Shown: in pieces, positions 33,891-45,360 of the stretch
Layout: each line of letters opens with the position of its first letter
How positions within the stretch are numbered: position 1 is the first letter of the stretch
Source: Meconema thalassinum
Lineage: Eukaryota; Arthropoda; Insecta; Orthoptera; Tettigoniidae
DNA: 64,000 nucleotides
NCBI GenBank assembly: GCA_946902985.2
Contig: OX336388.2
Span: 132,992,346-133,056,345 of the forward strand
Reading direction: 5' to 3'
Position numbers and translations under genes: made by a program
Notes under the pieces: generated by a model
Told to the model about the DNA's origin: nothing
The model's input: the letters and a program-made list of their open reading frames with translations, nothing else
Databases searched by the model: none

Positions 33891-34264
33891 TTTAAAGCTT
33901 ACATCACGATGAAGATTAAACACCAAACACATGTTGAAGCAGATAGAAAGGTTTGAATTACTTACTCATCATTCCATCGTACAAGCACTGTTGTTCTAAC
34001 TCGTACAACACTCACCTGTAACGAGGAGAGAACATAACATTAGAAGCAATTGTGGCTGATAAAAGTGAGGGAGGGCATTAAGTTAACTTCTTCCTGTAGG
34101 AATCGACAAGGAAACATTCTGAACAGGTGAAATGTGGAAAGGAGAGTGTCGACACCTTCATTAATCAGTGTTGTTGTACTTTCATTAAGTTTATGTTTGA
34201 CGATGTCGAAATGGAAATATTATAAGTCAGAAAACGGTATCATATTGAGGGTCATTAAAGTACT
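33891..34264. other. No recognised feature
   Basis: No coding signal or element end recognised. Confidence 0.35.
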
Positions 34265-34265
34265 G

Positions 34266-34931
34266 CAGAGAGTTTGTTTTATATGCGACGGGGACCCTCG
34301 CTTACCCGCTCGCCCGCGTTGCGTGTCTGTCTCCCGCCAGGCACTTTGCCGTTATGCGGCGCCTGCGCGGCACTCAGCCATTGAGTATAGGAATTTGTAC
34401 TTCAATGTGATCTTTGACCAATTTTTTTGACGAACTGACTTACGGAGAGCGATTGTCAACTTATTTTCAACAAGATTCTGCCACTGCTACAATGCCGAAG
34501 CATCCATGACAGAATTACGTCGCATTTTCGGTACTAGGATTATAAGTCGGAACGTGTGGCCCCCGCGAAGCCCAGACTCATCACCATGAGACTTTTATCT
34601 GTGGGAGACGCTTAAAACTAGAGTGTATGCGAGAAACCCTCACACTATAAATGAGCTTAAAGACTAGATTACAGCTGAAATACAGTCAATCGGTGCTGAG
34701 GATCTTCAGAAAGTACATGGCAATTTCATAAAGAGGTGCCAGGGATGTGTAGCAGTGAATGGCGAACATTTTCAGCACCAGCTGTGAACTAGTTAAGTAA
34801 AAATTCCTATACTCAATGACTCTGTGCCGCGCGAGCGCCGCATAACGGCAAAGTGCCTGGCGGGAGACAGACGCGCAATGCGGGCGAGCGGGCAAGCGCG
34901 GGTCCCCGTCGCATATAAAATAAACTCTCTG
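34266..34931 (+). mobile_element. Tc1/mariner-type deletion derivative with about 145-bp TIRs
   Basis: Inverted repeats start CAGAGAGTTTRTTTTATATG and extend about 145 bp, including GCGACGGGGACC and CTCCCGCCAGGCACTTTGCC. TA lies at the right (34932-34933). The left base pair is TG, probably a mutated TA. Between them lies the last third of a transposase gene. The element is 666 bp and non-autonomous. Confidence 0.8.
34429..34787 (+). pseudogene. Tc1/mariner transposase C-terminal remnant
   Basis: DELTYGERLSTYFQQDSATA contains the second catalytic Asp region (QQDSA). After a one-base shift come MTELRRIFGTRIISRNVWPP and RSPDSSP (third catalytic position), then DFYLWETLKTRVYARNPHTI, ELKD, ITAEIQSIGAEDLQKVHGNF and the terminal GEHFQHQL with its natural stop. 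Two further in-frame stops (after SSP and after LKD) disable it. The N-terminal DNA-binding region and first catalytic Asp are deleted. Confidence 0.8.
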
Positions 34932-34936
34932 TAGTT

Positions 34937-36060
34937 TTCATTATGATACAGTTTCTCCAACCAATCAGAGCTCAAGATGTATGACGTTTGACCAATTACG
35001 TACTTGATAGCTTCGCACTTGAACACAAAATCCAACATGTCGGACATGAATTACATGATTTCAAAGTTGACAATGTTAATGATATCCGATCAACCATTGT
35101 AGTTATAATGGCAAACACAAAGACAAAATCAGCACGAACATTTAAGGTAATAAGAAAATACTATGACATAGGCAAGAAATTTATGAATGTACGTCCAGAA
35201 GATTGCAACACAGCATCCTTCTATATATATAAATTACCGACATGGAAAGTGCACCGTCCCTCATGTTCGCGTAAATAAAGTGGTGAATATGAGAAAAGGG
35301 AATAGCACTGTACCTTAATATACCCAACTTCAATTTCTACACAGGGCATTCTTTCATACAACTTCGGTGATAGTTTGAGTGAATGCTGGTGCAGATTGGC
35401 AGGCTGTAAACATATGGCATTGCCAAGCAGACAGAGTGCATGCATGGGTCAGAGAACTTGTAAAGCACAGAGAGCAAACTCGGTGCTTGCACTCCAATCA
35501 CTCAATTCAAGTGACTGAATTTCGACAGATATTTATGAATATTTCTGTTCGAACATAAAATGAAATAAAATAAAGTTATAATTATTGTCGAACATAAACA
35601 GTTGTATGCAACTTGCCTATAATGGTAATTATTGCTATTATAGGCTCGTTGCATAATGTAATATGGCTTCAAACCTCACAATGTCTTTGAACAGTGGTCT
35701 GTAAACTGTCTGATAACCAGTTATTAGTGACACAGATTTGAAATGAATTGAATCGGCCAAAAAGGTAAAAAAAAAAGTCATTTTTAAAGAATTAGTATTC
35801 TGAAATATTTACCCAAGGGCCTTGGAACGGCATAGGAAAGAATTACGTTAGCCTTCTGTTGAAGCTAGAGACAAAACGTTTTCATCAGGAGAAAAGGCAC
35901 GAAAACTCATTGGCAAGGTAAAATCCATCACAAAGCAATTTGTTTTGTGGGTTTAAGCAAGAAACCACTGCCACATGTAGTGCGAACAGAGGAGAAAAGG
36001 ATAGTCAACAACTTGCTGCCTTTCAGCTCCGACTGATTCAATTGTGTTAATGTTATAAGA
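34937..36060. other. About 1.1 kb without a recognised feature
   Basis: The plus-strand frame 34988-35278 (96 codons) resembles no family I know. No element ends found. Confidence 0.35.
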
Positions 36061-36063
36061 CAT

Positions 36064-36403
36064 TATAATACTGTACTATTTTATTTATTTATTTATTTAT
36101 TTACTCATTTACTTGCCTACCTATTAATTTATTTGTTTATTAATTAATGCTATTATACATTCATTCACTTAATTGTCCCCTAATTAAGTCTTTTATGTAT
36201 TTAATTATTTAATACAATTATTCATTGATTTCTAATTAATTATTTATTTCATTATTCATTCATTTTTTCAAATTAATTCAAATATTCGTTTATTCATTAA
36301 ATTATTTGTTCAATTTCTATCTCTGTTTGTTTGTTTGTTCGTTTGTTCGTTTGTTCGTTCGTTTGTTTGTTTGTTTGTTTGTTTGTTTGTTTGTTTGCTT
36401 CTT

Positions 36404-36446
<43 letters not shown>

Positions 36447-36514
36447 CCCTTTCCATCTTACTTTGTTTCTTTCTTTCTTTCTTTCTTTCCTTCTTTCTTT
36501 CGATATTTCTTTCA

Positions 36515-36566
<52 letters not shown>

Positions 36567-36574
36567 CCCTTTCC

Positions 36575-36635
<61 letters not shown>

Positions 36636-36651
36636 TTGATCTTTCGATATT

Positions 36652-36687
<36 letters not shown>

Positions 36688-36754
36688 TCCATCTTACTTT
36701 CTTTCTTTCTTTCGATCTTTCTTTCTTTCGATATTTCTTTCTTTCTCCCTTTCC

Positions 36755-36791
<37 letters not shown>

Positions 36792-36918
36792 TCCATATTA
36801 CTTTTTTCTTTATTTCTTTCTTTCGATCTTTCTTTCTTTCTTTCTTTCTTTACTTTCTTTCTTTCTATCTTTCTTTCTTTCTTTCGATCTTTCGATATTT
36901 CTTTCTTTCTTTCTTTCA

Positions 36919-36950
<32 letters not shown>

Positions 36951-37130
36951 CCCTTTCCATCTTTCTTTCTTTCGATCTTTCTTTCTTTCGATATTTCTTT
37001 CTTTCTTTCTTTCTTTCAATCTTTCTTTCTTTCTTTCTTTCTCCCTTTCCATCTTTCTTTCTTTCTTTCGATCTTTCTTTCTTTCGATATTTCTTTCTTT
37101 CTTTCTTTCTTTCTTTCCTTCATTCATTCG
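36064..37130. repeat. (TTTA)n then a long (TTTC)n pyrimidine tract
   Basis: TTTA units at 36078-36103 lead through TTTG repeats (36325-36398) into about 700 bp of TTTC repeats. A recurring longer motif of the form TTTCTCCCTTTCCATC with TTTCGATC/TTTCGATATTTC recurs through the tract, suggesting higher-order duplication. The long frames on both strands (poly-FLS or poly-KER) are artefacts. Confidence 0.95.
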
Positions 37131-37833
37131 TTCAGTTGGTTATTTATTAATATATTTATTAAATATATTCAATCATTTATTAATTAATTAATTTTTTCAT
37201 TAGTTAGTTCATTAAAATTTCAAATTATGCATTAATTAATGTGTTCATTGAATAATTCATTAACATGTCAATTAATTAATTCATTTGTTGATTCATTAAT
37301 TATTGAATTTAATTATTCATTCCTTAATTAATCCATTCCTATTGAAATTTATTATTCATTTGTTAATCCATTCATTATTGAAATTAATTATTATTATTAC
37401 GGTGTTTGAAGCCACTTTTCAGTGTTGCCTTAGTAAACAAAAGTTTGGTGCTTTTGTTTTTGAATTTAATTATTCATTTATTAATTCCATTCATTCATTT
37501 ATATTTTACTTAGTCAGTTACTTAATTAATTGTTCATTAATTTACTTAGTTTTCATTTATTCATCAATCCATTTATTCATGCGTATCTCGAAGCAATCGC
37601 TATAGGATGATAGTCAAAATGTCCTCGTCGGATTCTTCCCTTAAATTGGTCTTCCAACACCATTGTGCGACAGGTGAAATTTCCTGAACTAAAGAACATC
37701 CTGGGAACAATGATCCATAATACTGTATACATGTACAGTAGGTTCTACTCAAGTCTGATATTAAAAACCTACTCTCTCAGCAGTTCCACCACATGCAAAT
37801 GTCGCACTCCTTACTATTCGATTATATCTTGAT
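37131..37833. other. AT-rich (ATTAATT/TTCATT) sequence, no gene
   Basis: Degenerate TTCATT and TTAATTAA words continue from the pyrimidine tract to about 37570. Nothing is recognised after that. Confidence 0.5.
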
Positions 37834-38105
37834 GATGGTGATAATTGTAGTTAGAAGGGGCCTAACATCTAGGTTATTGGCCCCTAATGGTCTGGCTGAT
37901 AGCGAAATTGACAATGAAATCGAACCCATAACGAAAACCAGGGTAGATTGAAAAGACTCACAAAATGTAGAGTGGAAATACTTACAAATGGTAATTTAGA
38001 TGGAAAATACTTACAAAAGCAATTTAAATTGAACAAATTCCTCTCGGCACGCCGGAAGGCGGAGGTAGATTTCACCGGGCAAACTAGGGGATAGGCTATA
38101 ATAGG
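37834..38105 (+). repeat. Unclassified composite repeat X, copy 2 (short)
   Basis: It has the head GGGGCCTAACATCTAGGTTA and about two AAATACTTACAAA-type units at 37975-38040. The distal CTCGG…CCCCTGGGG block is not evident, so it is partial. Confidence 0.5.
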
Positions 38106-38369
38106 CAAAATATGCAGGTTTTCGTAGGAGGATCAGACCTCATTTATTGCGAGAAAGTATTTTACAATTGGAGCTTAATTAACTCTTTTTCGTCTTTCTA
38201 TGCATTTTTTTTTTACATTTTATTGTCTTATGGGGATGGTAACCTTCTTGTCATTTGGGGTCCATTTTTATACTTGTGGTCACACTGTCCTTATGCAAGG
38301 TTTGGAACTGATGTGTAACTATCTAACGGTCTGTTACTTCTTCACGCAATTTTTTTTTCTCCCGCAGAG

Positions 38370-38762
38370 ATGTTGGTTGGTTCCTCAGTTTAGGGGCTGC
38401 GACAACGTGGTCATGTAACTCCGTGTACATTGGGTGTGTGTAGAATCTGTCTGATAAACGGTGTTAATTGTGATGACTGTATTAGTCTGTAATTCAGATA
38501 AGGTCTGCAGACGGTCAATTTTAAGTAGTAGTTCCTAATTTTGTACCAAATACTACCGTCAACGACACCTAGCTGTGAACTTGGCTATTAGATGCCACCG
38601 CAACCAGCAACATGCAACGAACGTTGGAACCTCCCCTCTGAAGGAAAGCATGCTGAGGGATTTTTAGCACTCTTAGAAAATCCGACGACTTTGGCCAGAT
38701 TTGAACCTGCGACCTTGGGGATAGAAGTTCAGCATGCTACCAGTTACGTCACCGAAGCCGCT
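38370..38762 (-). mobile_element. SINE family 1, tail A (copy d), internally deleted
   Basis: Tail A at left (TTTAGGGGCTGCGACAACG) and head at right (minus strand GGCTTCGGTGACGTAACTGG, CGCAGGTTCAAATCTGG). The middle is shortened: the GGGACCGCCGGCTTTACTT block is missing. Confidence 0.75.
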
Positions 38763-38764
38763 TC

Positions 38765-39355
38765 CCACAGATTCAGATGGGAAACTGAATGTGATCTTGT
38801 GCAATGGCGTTGTCTTGGCAACCTCTGATAGCTCATCCCTCATCAATTTACAGTAGAAGCGTTGTCATGGTAACCTCTGATGGCACTTGGCATTTTCTTT
38901 AATTCCGAAATCATTTTTCTCATCCCTTGGCGTAATGGTGGGTCATATCAAAAATTCTTTCAGACAAATGTTTTAGGTAATTATTGGGGGAACATTTTCC
39001 ATTTCGTACGGTTTTGATATTGTGCCTATTAAGAGAGATATGAATAATGTTTCCCGAACAACCCACTATTTTCCACCCCTTTGGTCAATGGTTGGTGTTA
39101 TCAAAAAACTTTTCAAACATAAAATGTTGGCACTTATCCGACACATATTATGAACTTTGAATGGATTCGATATTTTACATATTAAGAGAGTTATAGCGAT
39201 ATTTCACTTTTTCAAAAAAAAGCCCCCTATTTTCACCCCCTTCGAGCGATTTTGCCCATTAACGAACTCGACTGAGATTTTATAGGGATACTTATTACGT
39301 AAACAATTCAAAGTGACTGGTACAAAATTACGGCAGTTATCGTGTCCACAAAAAA

Positions 39356-39356
<1 letters not shown>
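38765..39356. other. Fragment of an unassigned dispersed repeat
   Basis: Contains TTGTCATGGTAACC repeats (38817 and 38864) and oligo-C/oligo-A motifs such as CCCACTATTTTCCACCCC. The layout is reminiscent of the interior of arthropod Helitrons, but no ends were found. It may continue at 48354-48480 beyond the LTR element. Confidence 0.3.

Positions 39357-39400
<44 letters not shown>
39357..39400. repeat. (AT)n microsatellite, target of the LTR element
   Basis: About 21 AT units. The run resumes as ATATATATATAT at 48348-48359 immediately after the downstream LTR, so the retrotransposon inserted inside it. Confidence 0.95.
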
Positions 39401-39402
<2 letters not shown>

Positions 39403-42046
39403 AACCCTTATCATTGTGTCCAATAATAATGTTTCATATTAATAAAAACGATGGAAATACTAAATACATGATATGCTGGATATTTGAGTAATATTGATGT
39501 AGCAAGAAATCTGGACTTGGTAAGACATGCTACGTGCTGGCTGGAAATGACCAATAGTTTCACAACCAATGTTATTCTTGGATTTCTGAGAAAATCAGAT
39601 ATGACGCTGTGGCGTACGTGACCATAAAAGGCCAAAATGCTGCGTACAAGGCAAGGAGTGAGAGAGAGGAGAATAGTCGTGACGTCAAAATAAGGGCGGG
39701 ATTTGTAAGGTCAGAACTCCGAAGCCAACTTATCTGACCAATAAGAAAACATGACGCCAGAACATAGCGTCAGTGTGTTTTGCGCGGCAATCGGATATAA
39801 AAAGATCTAGCGATCGGTTTGCTTGTTCGACGGCAGATTCGCGACCTGTGAGAAAATACAAGAATTTTGAGAGGTCACACATAATTATAGGCCCATTATT
39901 TAAAATATTGAGGAGCTGTTTTACTCCCACCATTGAAACTTTAGGCTTTCTGTATATATACAAATGTCTGAGATGAACCGGGACACTCCTAATTATTCTT
40001 CGACAGTCATTTTAAGACGTCCTTAAGACGATATGGTTTTAAAATTATAGTTGTGTGTCGGCAACGAAGTTGGAAATTTTCATAAATTGTGAGATGGCAA
40101 TTAGCCATAGAATAGGGAAAGTCGACGATTCTGCATAGGACGATCTGAGGAAATAAAATACTTAGAACGCAGATAGAACAGTTTAAAAACTTTGATTTAA
40201 TTGTGTTTTAACAGCAGCAAAATGTCGACCATGGAGAGAAGACAGCAAGCTTCATCCTCCATTACCATCAGTGTTATGGGCTAACGGCCTAATGATGGGA
40301 ATTGACGAGGCGGGAGGCCTCTGGAAAGCAGTTTAAGTGATGAGTATTAAAAAATTGATTGATTGATTTTGGACGAGGGGAATCGCGAGAGATGTGTGGA
40401 ACTTTGTATAGATTTTATTTGTGTGGTTTAATTTAAATTTCAGGGTTTGATTTCTTAACTGACATGCGTGTAGTAAATTTTGGCATTGCGTGACAATTAT
40501 GTTATACAGTAAATTTTGTAATTTAAATGTTTTCCTTATGTATACGTAATTCTTATTGCGAAACGGCCGCATCGATTAACGTATCTATAAAAAGTGTAGC
40601 CATGAATGAGAACCTAGGAACGACAATGATAAATGGACTGATTTAATGATATGTTAAACTAATTACTACGTGGGGGGAATATTTGCATTTTGTTGCTTTG
40701 ATAACTCGGGCTAGGACTGATCCTGTTATTAATTCTTTATTGTCATTTGGACATGTTGTGTGTCATTATCTGAGGGGTGTGCTGATTAATGCTACGACGA
40801 GATCTTCGAGAAATGTGCCACGTATTTTGGGTGTAAGTGATGATGATGAGGAGAGGTAAAGCCTGTCCATGACTGCGATATCATTCCGGCAAACTAGTTA
40901 TCCGTGGGGATAAGTTTGACCTGGGAATGTATTCTTAAAAATCCCTGAGAGGATGTTTTGAGATAATGTGTTATTTATTTGTACGCGTTTAACAGGTGGC
41001 GATTAGCAAAGGTGCTGTACGCTGGCTATGGGCCAGAATCTATATTTAGCATGGCACTAATTACTACTTGGGGGAAGAAATCAGCCACTCTCTCGGTGAT
41101 GCGATAACAGGCCCGGTTGTCTCCAGCTCGTTATGACACGTTATGTTTGCTTTAAAGCCTAATGAGTTAAGGTTATTTTATTTGGTTTAATTTGGGAAGT
41201 TGCCATGTTGTCGATCCAAGTTTCTTTTATCATTACTACGACTTATTTGTTCATTGTTTTAAAACGCCAAACTTTCCGGCGTGAAAATTAAAAGTTGTAT
41301 TTTGTTGTTGTTGGCTCTTATTTTCAAGGCCATTGTATTCATATAAATATAATTTGGCAACCGGCCAAACCTGTTCATGTCATGTTATGCCTTCCTAGTG
41401 TTTAAGGTATAAGTCGGTAATTCCGCAGCCCTTATTTTAAATAATACACACGTGTATTTGGTTGTGGTAATCTAAGGTTAGAGCATGTCAGTAGTGTATA
41501 TAAATATGTAATTGTTGTTCCCACATTTCCGTAATTCGTCCTTCGCAGTACGGAGTCCGTTCCCGAACCAACTGTTTTGGTCGGAAACGAGCGCCCGTCA
41601 AAATGCTCATTACTTGAACTAGTCTTAAAACCCGTGTCGCTCATAAATATTAAATTTTTGTACTATTTTATTTGTTTGTTATATTTGGATCTTGTGATCC
41701 GTTTTCTTTTGTTACTTTGACTTAAGTGACATTTCAGTCACAATGCTTGTTGACAGCTGTCATGCCATGTCGTCATGGTACGTCAGGCTGGTCAGTGTTA
41801 GATCTGTTCACGCGAGTGAACAATAAAAGGGTGGTTATAGTTTTCCTTTTTTATGTTTGATTCAGTTAATAAATTTCATTTTGTTAGTAGATCCTGTTGT
41901 TTTTCTTGGCTTTGTAATAATAATAAGTTAACCTTATGAATCCTGGAAGTTATGTTGATAGCAAAACCTCTAAATCACATTCACAAGAATCCATTACGAC
42001 CCCGAAATTTTGAATCTTGTCTACATGCTATTTTCCAAAGGGTTTA
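39401..42046 (+). repeat. 5' LTR
   Basis: 2,646 bp, starting TGAACCCTTATC and ending CCAAAGGGTTTA, with short imperfect inverted termini (the end is TA rather than the usual CA). It contains the promoter region at about 39.68-39.81 kb and AATAAA signals near 41822. Short ORFs inside it are duplicated exactly in the 3' LTR and are not genes. Confidence 0.93.
39680..39804 (+). promoter_or_regulatory. LTR core promoter candidate: CRE and TATA box
   Basis: A perfect TGACGTCA palindrome (39680-39687, a CREB/ATF-type site) lies about 110 bp upstream of TATAAAAAG (39796-39804). The same pair occurs in the 3' LTR (45981-45988 and 46097-46105). Transcription would start roughly 25-30 bases beyond the TATA box. 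This is inferred from motif only. Confidence 0.5.
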
Positions 42047-42510
42047 TAAGAGTTACTTTGGCTTCCGAACGTGTGGCATTTGTGTTTTAGAGTAAAAAAA
42101 ATAGATCACCGGCATGTGATAAGTTTATTAACGTAAGTTAGGCGAAGATAGTACCGCCAAATGTTTGAAAATATAAAGTCATGGAGTTTGCAATAAAGTA
42201 AATGTGGAACAAGTTAAGTGTTTGAACTTTGATTAAAATTAGAACAAACTGTTCCAGGCGCCCAATAAAATTAAATTAGCTTTGTGTAGAAAAGCCAAAC
42301 TCAAAGAATTATTTGACAGGAAGGTTAGACCTTAAAAACTAATTAATACTCTATTAATTGGTTAAAATTTGTAAGTAAAGTAAGGTCAGGAAGATTATAA
42401 CTGAATCAAAGGGTTAAAATTAAATGGAATAATAAGTAAATTATACTCAGTGATGCTATAGTTTGTGGGAGTAATTTAAAGTAAATGAACTGAGTATGTA
42501 AAGGGTTAAT

Positions 42511-45084
42511 GTGTGTATATTTAATATATGTGAGCGCGCGTATCCTGGGCTCCGCCCTTATGTCATTTCCCTATGTCTCAAATATATTATTGTTGTGATG
42601 GCAACTCTGGGAGAAATTCGCGAAGTGATTGAACTAGCATCCGCTCGTACGCGAGAACAACTTAGTGAGATGAGAAAGGACATAACCAATGAAATACAGA
42701 CACAGTTAGCGGCGAATAGTGAAGAAACGCAGACACAGTTGGCGGCAAATAATGTAGAAATGCAGACACAGTTAGCGGCAAATAGTGAAGAAACGCAGAC
42801 ACAGTTGGCGGCAAATAATGTAGAAATGCAGAAACAGTTAGCGGCAAATAGTGTAGAAATACAGACACAGTTAAACACAAAACTATCTGAAGTTAACGAG
42901 AATATAAATCAGAAAATCGCTACACAAAACATTCTGGTTAGTGAACAATTACATAGGCAGTCTGAGAAAAACAATGAAATGTTAAACGCACAAGACGAAA
43001 GGAACACTCAAAATCTAGCTGCGCTAACGGTAGAAATCAAAGAGCACACAAAAGAACAGCTAATCCAATTAGCAAAGGACGTTAGCACTAACAATACCAA
43101 GCAATTAGGAATAATAAAAGGTATCGAAGATTCGTTTAAAAAGGAAATAAAAGGAATGGATGAGACTGTTATGGCAAAACTAGCACAAATCGAGCAAGCG
43201 TGTTTGACCAGCTCATCTGAGATTAAAGAAGCACACACAAACTTAGAAAAAAGGTTTGAGAATATCGAACGAGGGACACAGGGTATGCAAGATCAGATAA
43301 TTACAGTAGATAACAATATCACGGGCTTAGTGACGGAACTCAACAAATTAGAAATACAATCAATTAAGAAATGGAAAAAGTTAGAAATTGACCAGGAAGA
43401 AATTAAACAAACATTAGAACAGAACAACATTTCTCTGGGAGAAAGGATAGATAAACTTGAAGATAATCAGGAGGCTAATCAACAGGAAGTCGAAAAACGC
43501 TTTGTTAAATTGAAGGATACTATTAGGAAAGATTGGACCAAGATGAGCGCTGATTCGAAAGATGAACGGCTCGCAGTAAGCAAGAAGCTAGGGGAAAATA
43601 ACGCGAAAATACAGGCGTTAGAAGAAAATATGAAGTTAAGATTTCAAATTCAAGAGGACCGCATGATAAAATCGGAGTTGCAGTCACTTGGACATAATAC
43701 GATGTTTGCGACACTAATGGAAAAGGGAAAAGGGGAGAATGCGGAAAGAGAGCACACAATAGACAGCCACGAGCTTGGGCAAAGTCCAAGAACGGTAGAC
43801 ACGCAAGCATTCCAGAATTATGAGGGTCGTAGCTCGACACCTCAAAACACACAACTTCCCACGCAAGTTATACAAGTCATCCGTGGAAACGAATTTAAAC
43901 CGAATAAGTTTTTACCAGAGAGCGGAGGGACACCTAAAGCTTTCTTAAGGGAACTGACAGAATATTTTTCGGACCAAAATGTTAGCTCAACGCGACAATT
44001 AAGAATGGTTGAAATTTTTTTGGCGGGCTCAGCACTTACCTGGTATCTTGGATTTAAGAACACATTTAAATCAATGGAAGGTTTCCACAAGGCCTTCCTA
44101 AGCAAATACTGGAGTGGGTCGTATCAACAAAGCTTGCGAATGGATTTATACTCGCGCAAATACCATTCCACGCATCAGACGAAATATGCAGATTTTTTCG
44201 CCATGCAACTTGTCAAATTGCAAGATCTTGATAATCCCCCAAGCGAAATGGAGCTAATAACTACGATAGGAAAGCAGATGCCTATTAGCGTTCAGCAATT
44301 CTTGGTGGCGGCAAATATTACGACCGTGGTCCAGGCAGAAGAGGTATTAAGGAAGATAGATGAAACCACTAATTACATCAACCCGAGAGAGAAGAGACAG
44401 ATAGAGTTAGTTAATGCAGTCGAAGTAGTCAAGACACCGAACAAAAACACGAGGTCGCAAGCTACAAACACTGGGGATAACCAAAGACGGCAGAGCACCG
44501 AAGAATATGAGCCGAGATCTCAACCGAGATACGAAAATAAGGACAGAAACCATAACAATCAGGAAGGAACTAACCGCTACCGGAACACAAACAATCAGCA
44601 GTGGCGAGATAATAGGAGATACCAAACGTCATACAATAGGAATAATAATAATAACGCACCTTACAATCGGGGATGGCGTGGAGGACACTATAATCAACAA
44701 TATAGGCCCAGGGACAATAGGCGTTACAATCAACAATATAACGCACAAAATAACCAGCGGTTTAACGAGCAATCGGATCCAAGGGATGATCAGAGAAATT
44801 GGAACGAGAGACACGCTGACCCGCAACAGTACCTGGAGGAGCCACGTAACATGGAAGGAAATAATGATAAATGGGAAAGAGCGATAGATCGGCGGAAGAA
44901 TCCCGACAACCACGAGGAGGAAAACGGAACACATCAAATGTTGGAGGCCATGCATGTAGAAACCCAGAGATATTTGGAGGAGCTGCATGGAGAAGAAGAA
45001 AATAGAGCAGCCGACAATAGGAAACAGAAGAATAGCAGGAGAGATTCGCAGACCGTGTCAGGCAAGGGTCTCGAAATATGGTAA
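42511..45084 (+). CDS. gag: Gag-like polyprotein of the LTR element
   Basis: An intact 857-codon frame. The first Met at 42511 precedes an unrelated-looking 29 residues; the ATG at 42598 (MATLGEIREV) is the more likely start. Residues about 60-125 hold repeats of about 14 residues (TQTQLAANN/SEET, NVEMQTQLAAN). A long coiled coil runs to about residue 400. Residues about 455-620 (FKPNKFLPESGGTPKAFLRE, LAGSALTWYLGF, FHKAFLSKYW) form the retrotransposon Gag/capsid domain that assembles particles. The tail, about 640-780, is rich in Arg, Asn and Gln with RGG-like NRGWRGG and would bind RNA. No CCHC zinc knuckle is present. The intact frame within near-identical LTRs implies recent function in trans or selection for packaging. 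Confidence 0.88.
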   Translation: MCIFNICERAYPGLRPYVISLCLKYIIVVMATLGEIREVIELASARTREQLSEMRKDITNEIQTQLAANSEETQTQLAANNVEMQTQLAANSEETQTQLAANNVEMQKQLAANSVEIQTQLNTKLSEVNENINQKIATQNILVSEQLHRQSEKNNEMLNAQDERNTQNLAALTVEIKEHTKEQLIQLAKDVSTNNTKQLGIIKGIEDSFKKEIKGMDETVMAKLAQIEQACLTSSSEIKEAHTNLEKRFENIERGTQGMQDQIITVDNNITGLVTELNKLEIQSIKKWKKLEIDQEEIKQTLEQNNISLGERIDKLEDNQEANQQEVEKRFVKLKDTIRKDWTKMSADSKDERLAVSKKLGENNAKIQALEENMKLRFQIQEDRMIKSELQSLGHNTMFATLMEKGKGENAEREHTIDSHELGQSPRTVDTQAFQNYEGRSSTPQNTQLPTQVIQVIRGNEFKPNKFLPESGGTPKAFLRELTEYFSDQNVSSTRQLRMVEIFLAGSALTWYLGFKNTFKSMEGFHKAFLSKYWSGSYQQSLRMDLYSRKYHSTHQTKYADFFAMQLVKLQDLDNPPSEMELITTIGKQMPISVQQFLVAANITTVVQAEEVLRKIDETTNYINPREKRQIELVNAVEVVKTPNKNTRSQATNTGDNQRRQSTEEYEPRSQPRYENKDRNHNNQEGTNRYRNTNNQQWRDNRRYQTSYNRNNNNNAPYNRGWRGGHYNQQYRPRDNRRYNQQYNAQNNQRFNEQSDPRDDQRNWNERHADPQQYLEEPRNMEGNNDKWERAIDRRKNPDNHEEENGTHQMLEAMHVETQRYLEELHGEEENRAADNRKQKNSRRDSQTVSGKGLEIW

Positions 45085-45177
45085 AAAAAAGTTATTGTAC
45101 GGGAATCGGAGAAGAAGAAGGGAGAAGGAAGAAGATGGCAACGCGGGGGGAGAAGAAGGAGATGACATCACGGTAAA

Positions 45178-45360
45178 ATGGAGAAAAGACAGGAGCGGCT
45201 TAAGGAAGTTCAACTAGGGGTTACGAACTTAGGTAACAACGCCTACAGAGTCCGAGAGGTGAGCACAGGAAACATGGCAGTGTATAATAGTTCACATTTA
45301 AAATTGTATCATCAGAGAGAGCCATACGAACCGAGAAATAATGTTACTGCAGCAAATTAA
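45178..45360 (+). pseudogene. Integrase C-terminal remnant
   Basis: The short frame includes VTNLGNNAYRVREVSTGNMA and YNSSHLKLYHQREPY. This matches the end of Ty3/gypsy and retroviral-like integrases, where a GPYRV-type module is followed by SHLKPYH. The rest of Pol is absent between the Gag stop (45084) and this point, so an internal deletion joins gag to the end of pol. The intervening 90 bases are GAAGAAGAAGG-rich. Confidence 0.65.

Noticed and set aside
36306..37187. Open frames of up to 293 codons on both strands (F/L/S-rich or K/E/R-rich)
   Set aside because: They are products of the (TTTC)n repeat, with no stop-codon-forming words in the unit, and no protein domain.
39411..41644. Small ORFs in the 5' LTR, exactly repeated in the 3' LTR
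   Set aside because: Conserved only because the LTRs are recent copies; no family resemblance.
42059..42076. Primer-binding site TGGCTTCCGAACGTGTGG after the 5' LTR
   Set aside because: It lies 12 bases past the LTR and its complement does not match a tRNA 3' end I can recall, so it was not annotated.
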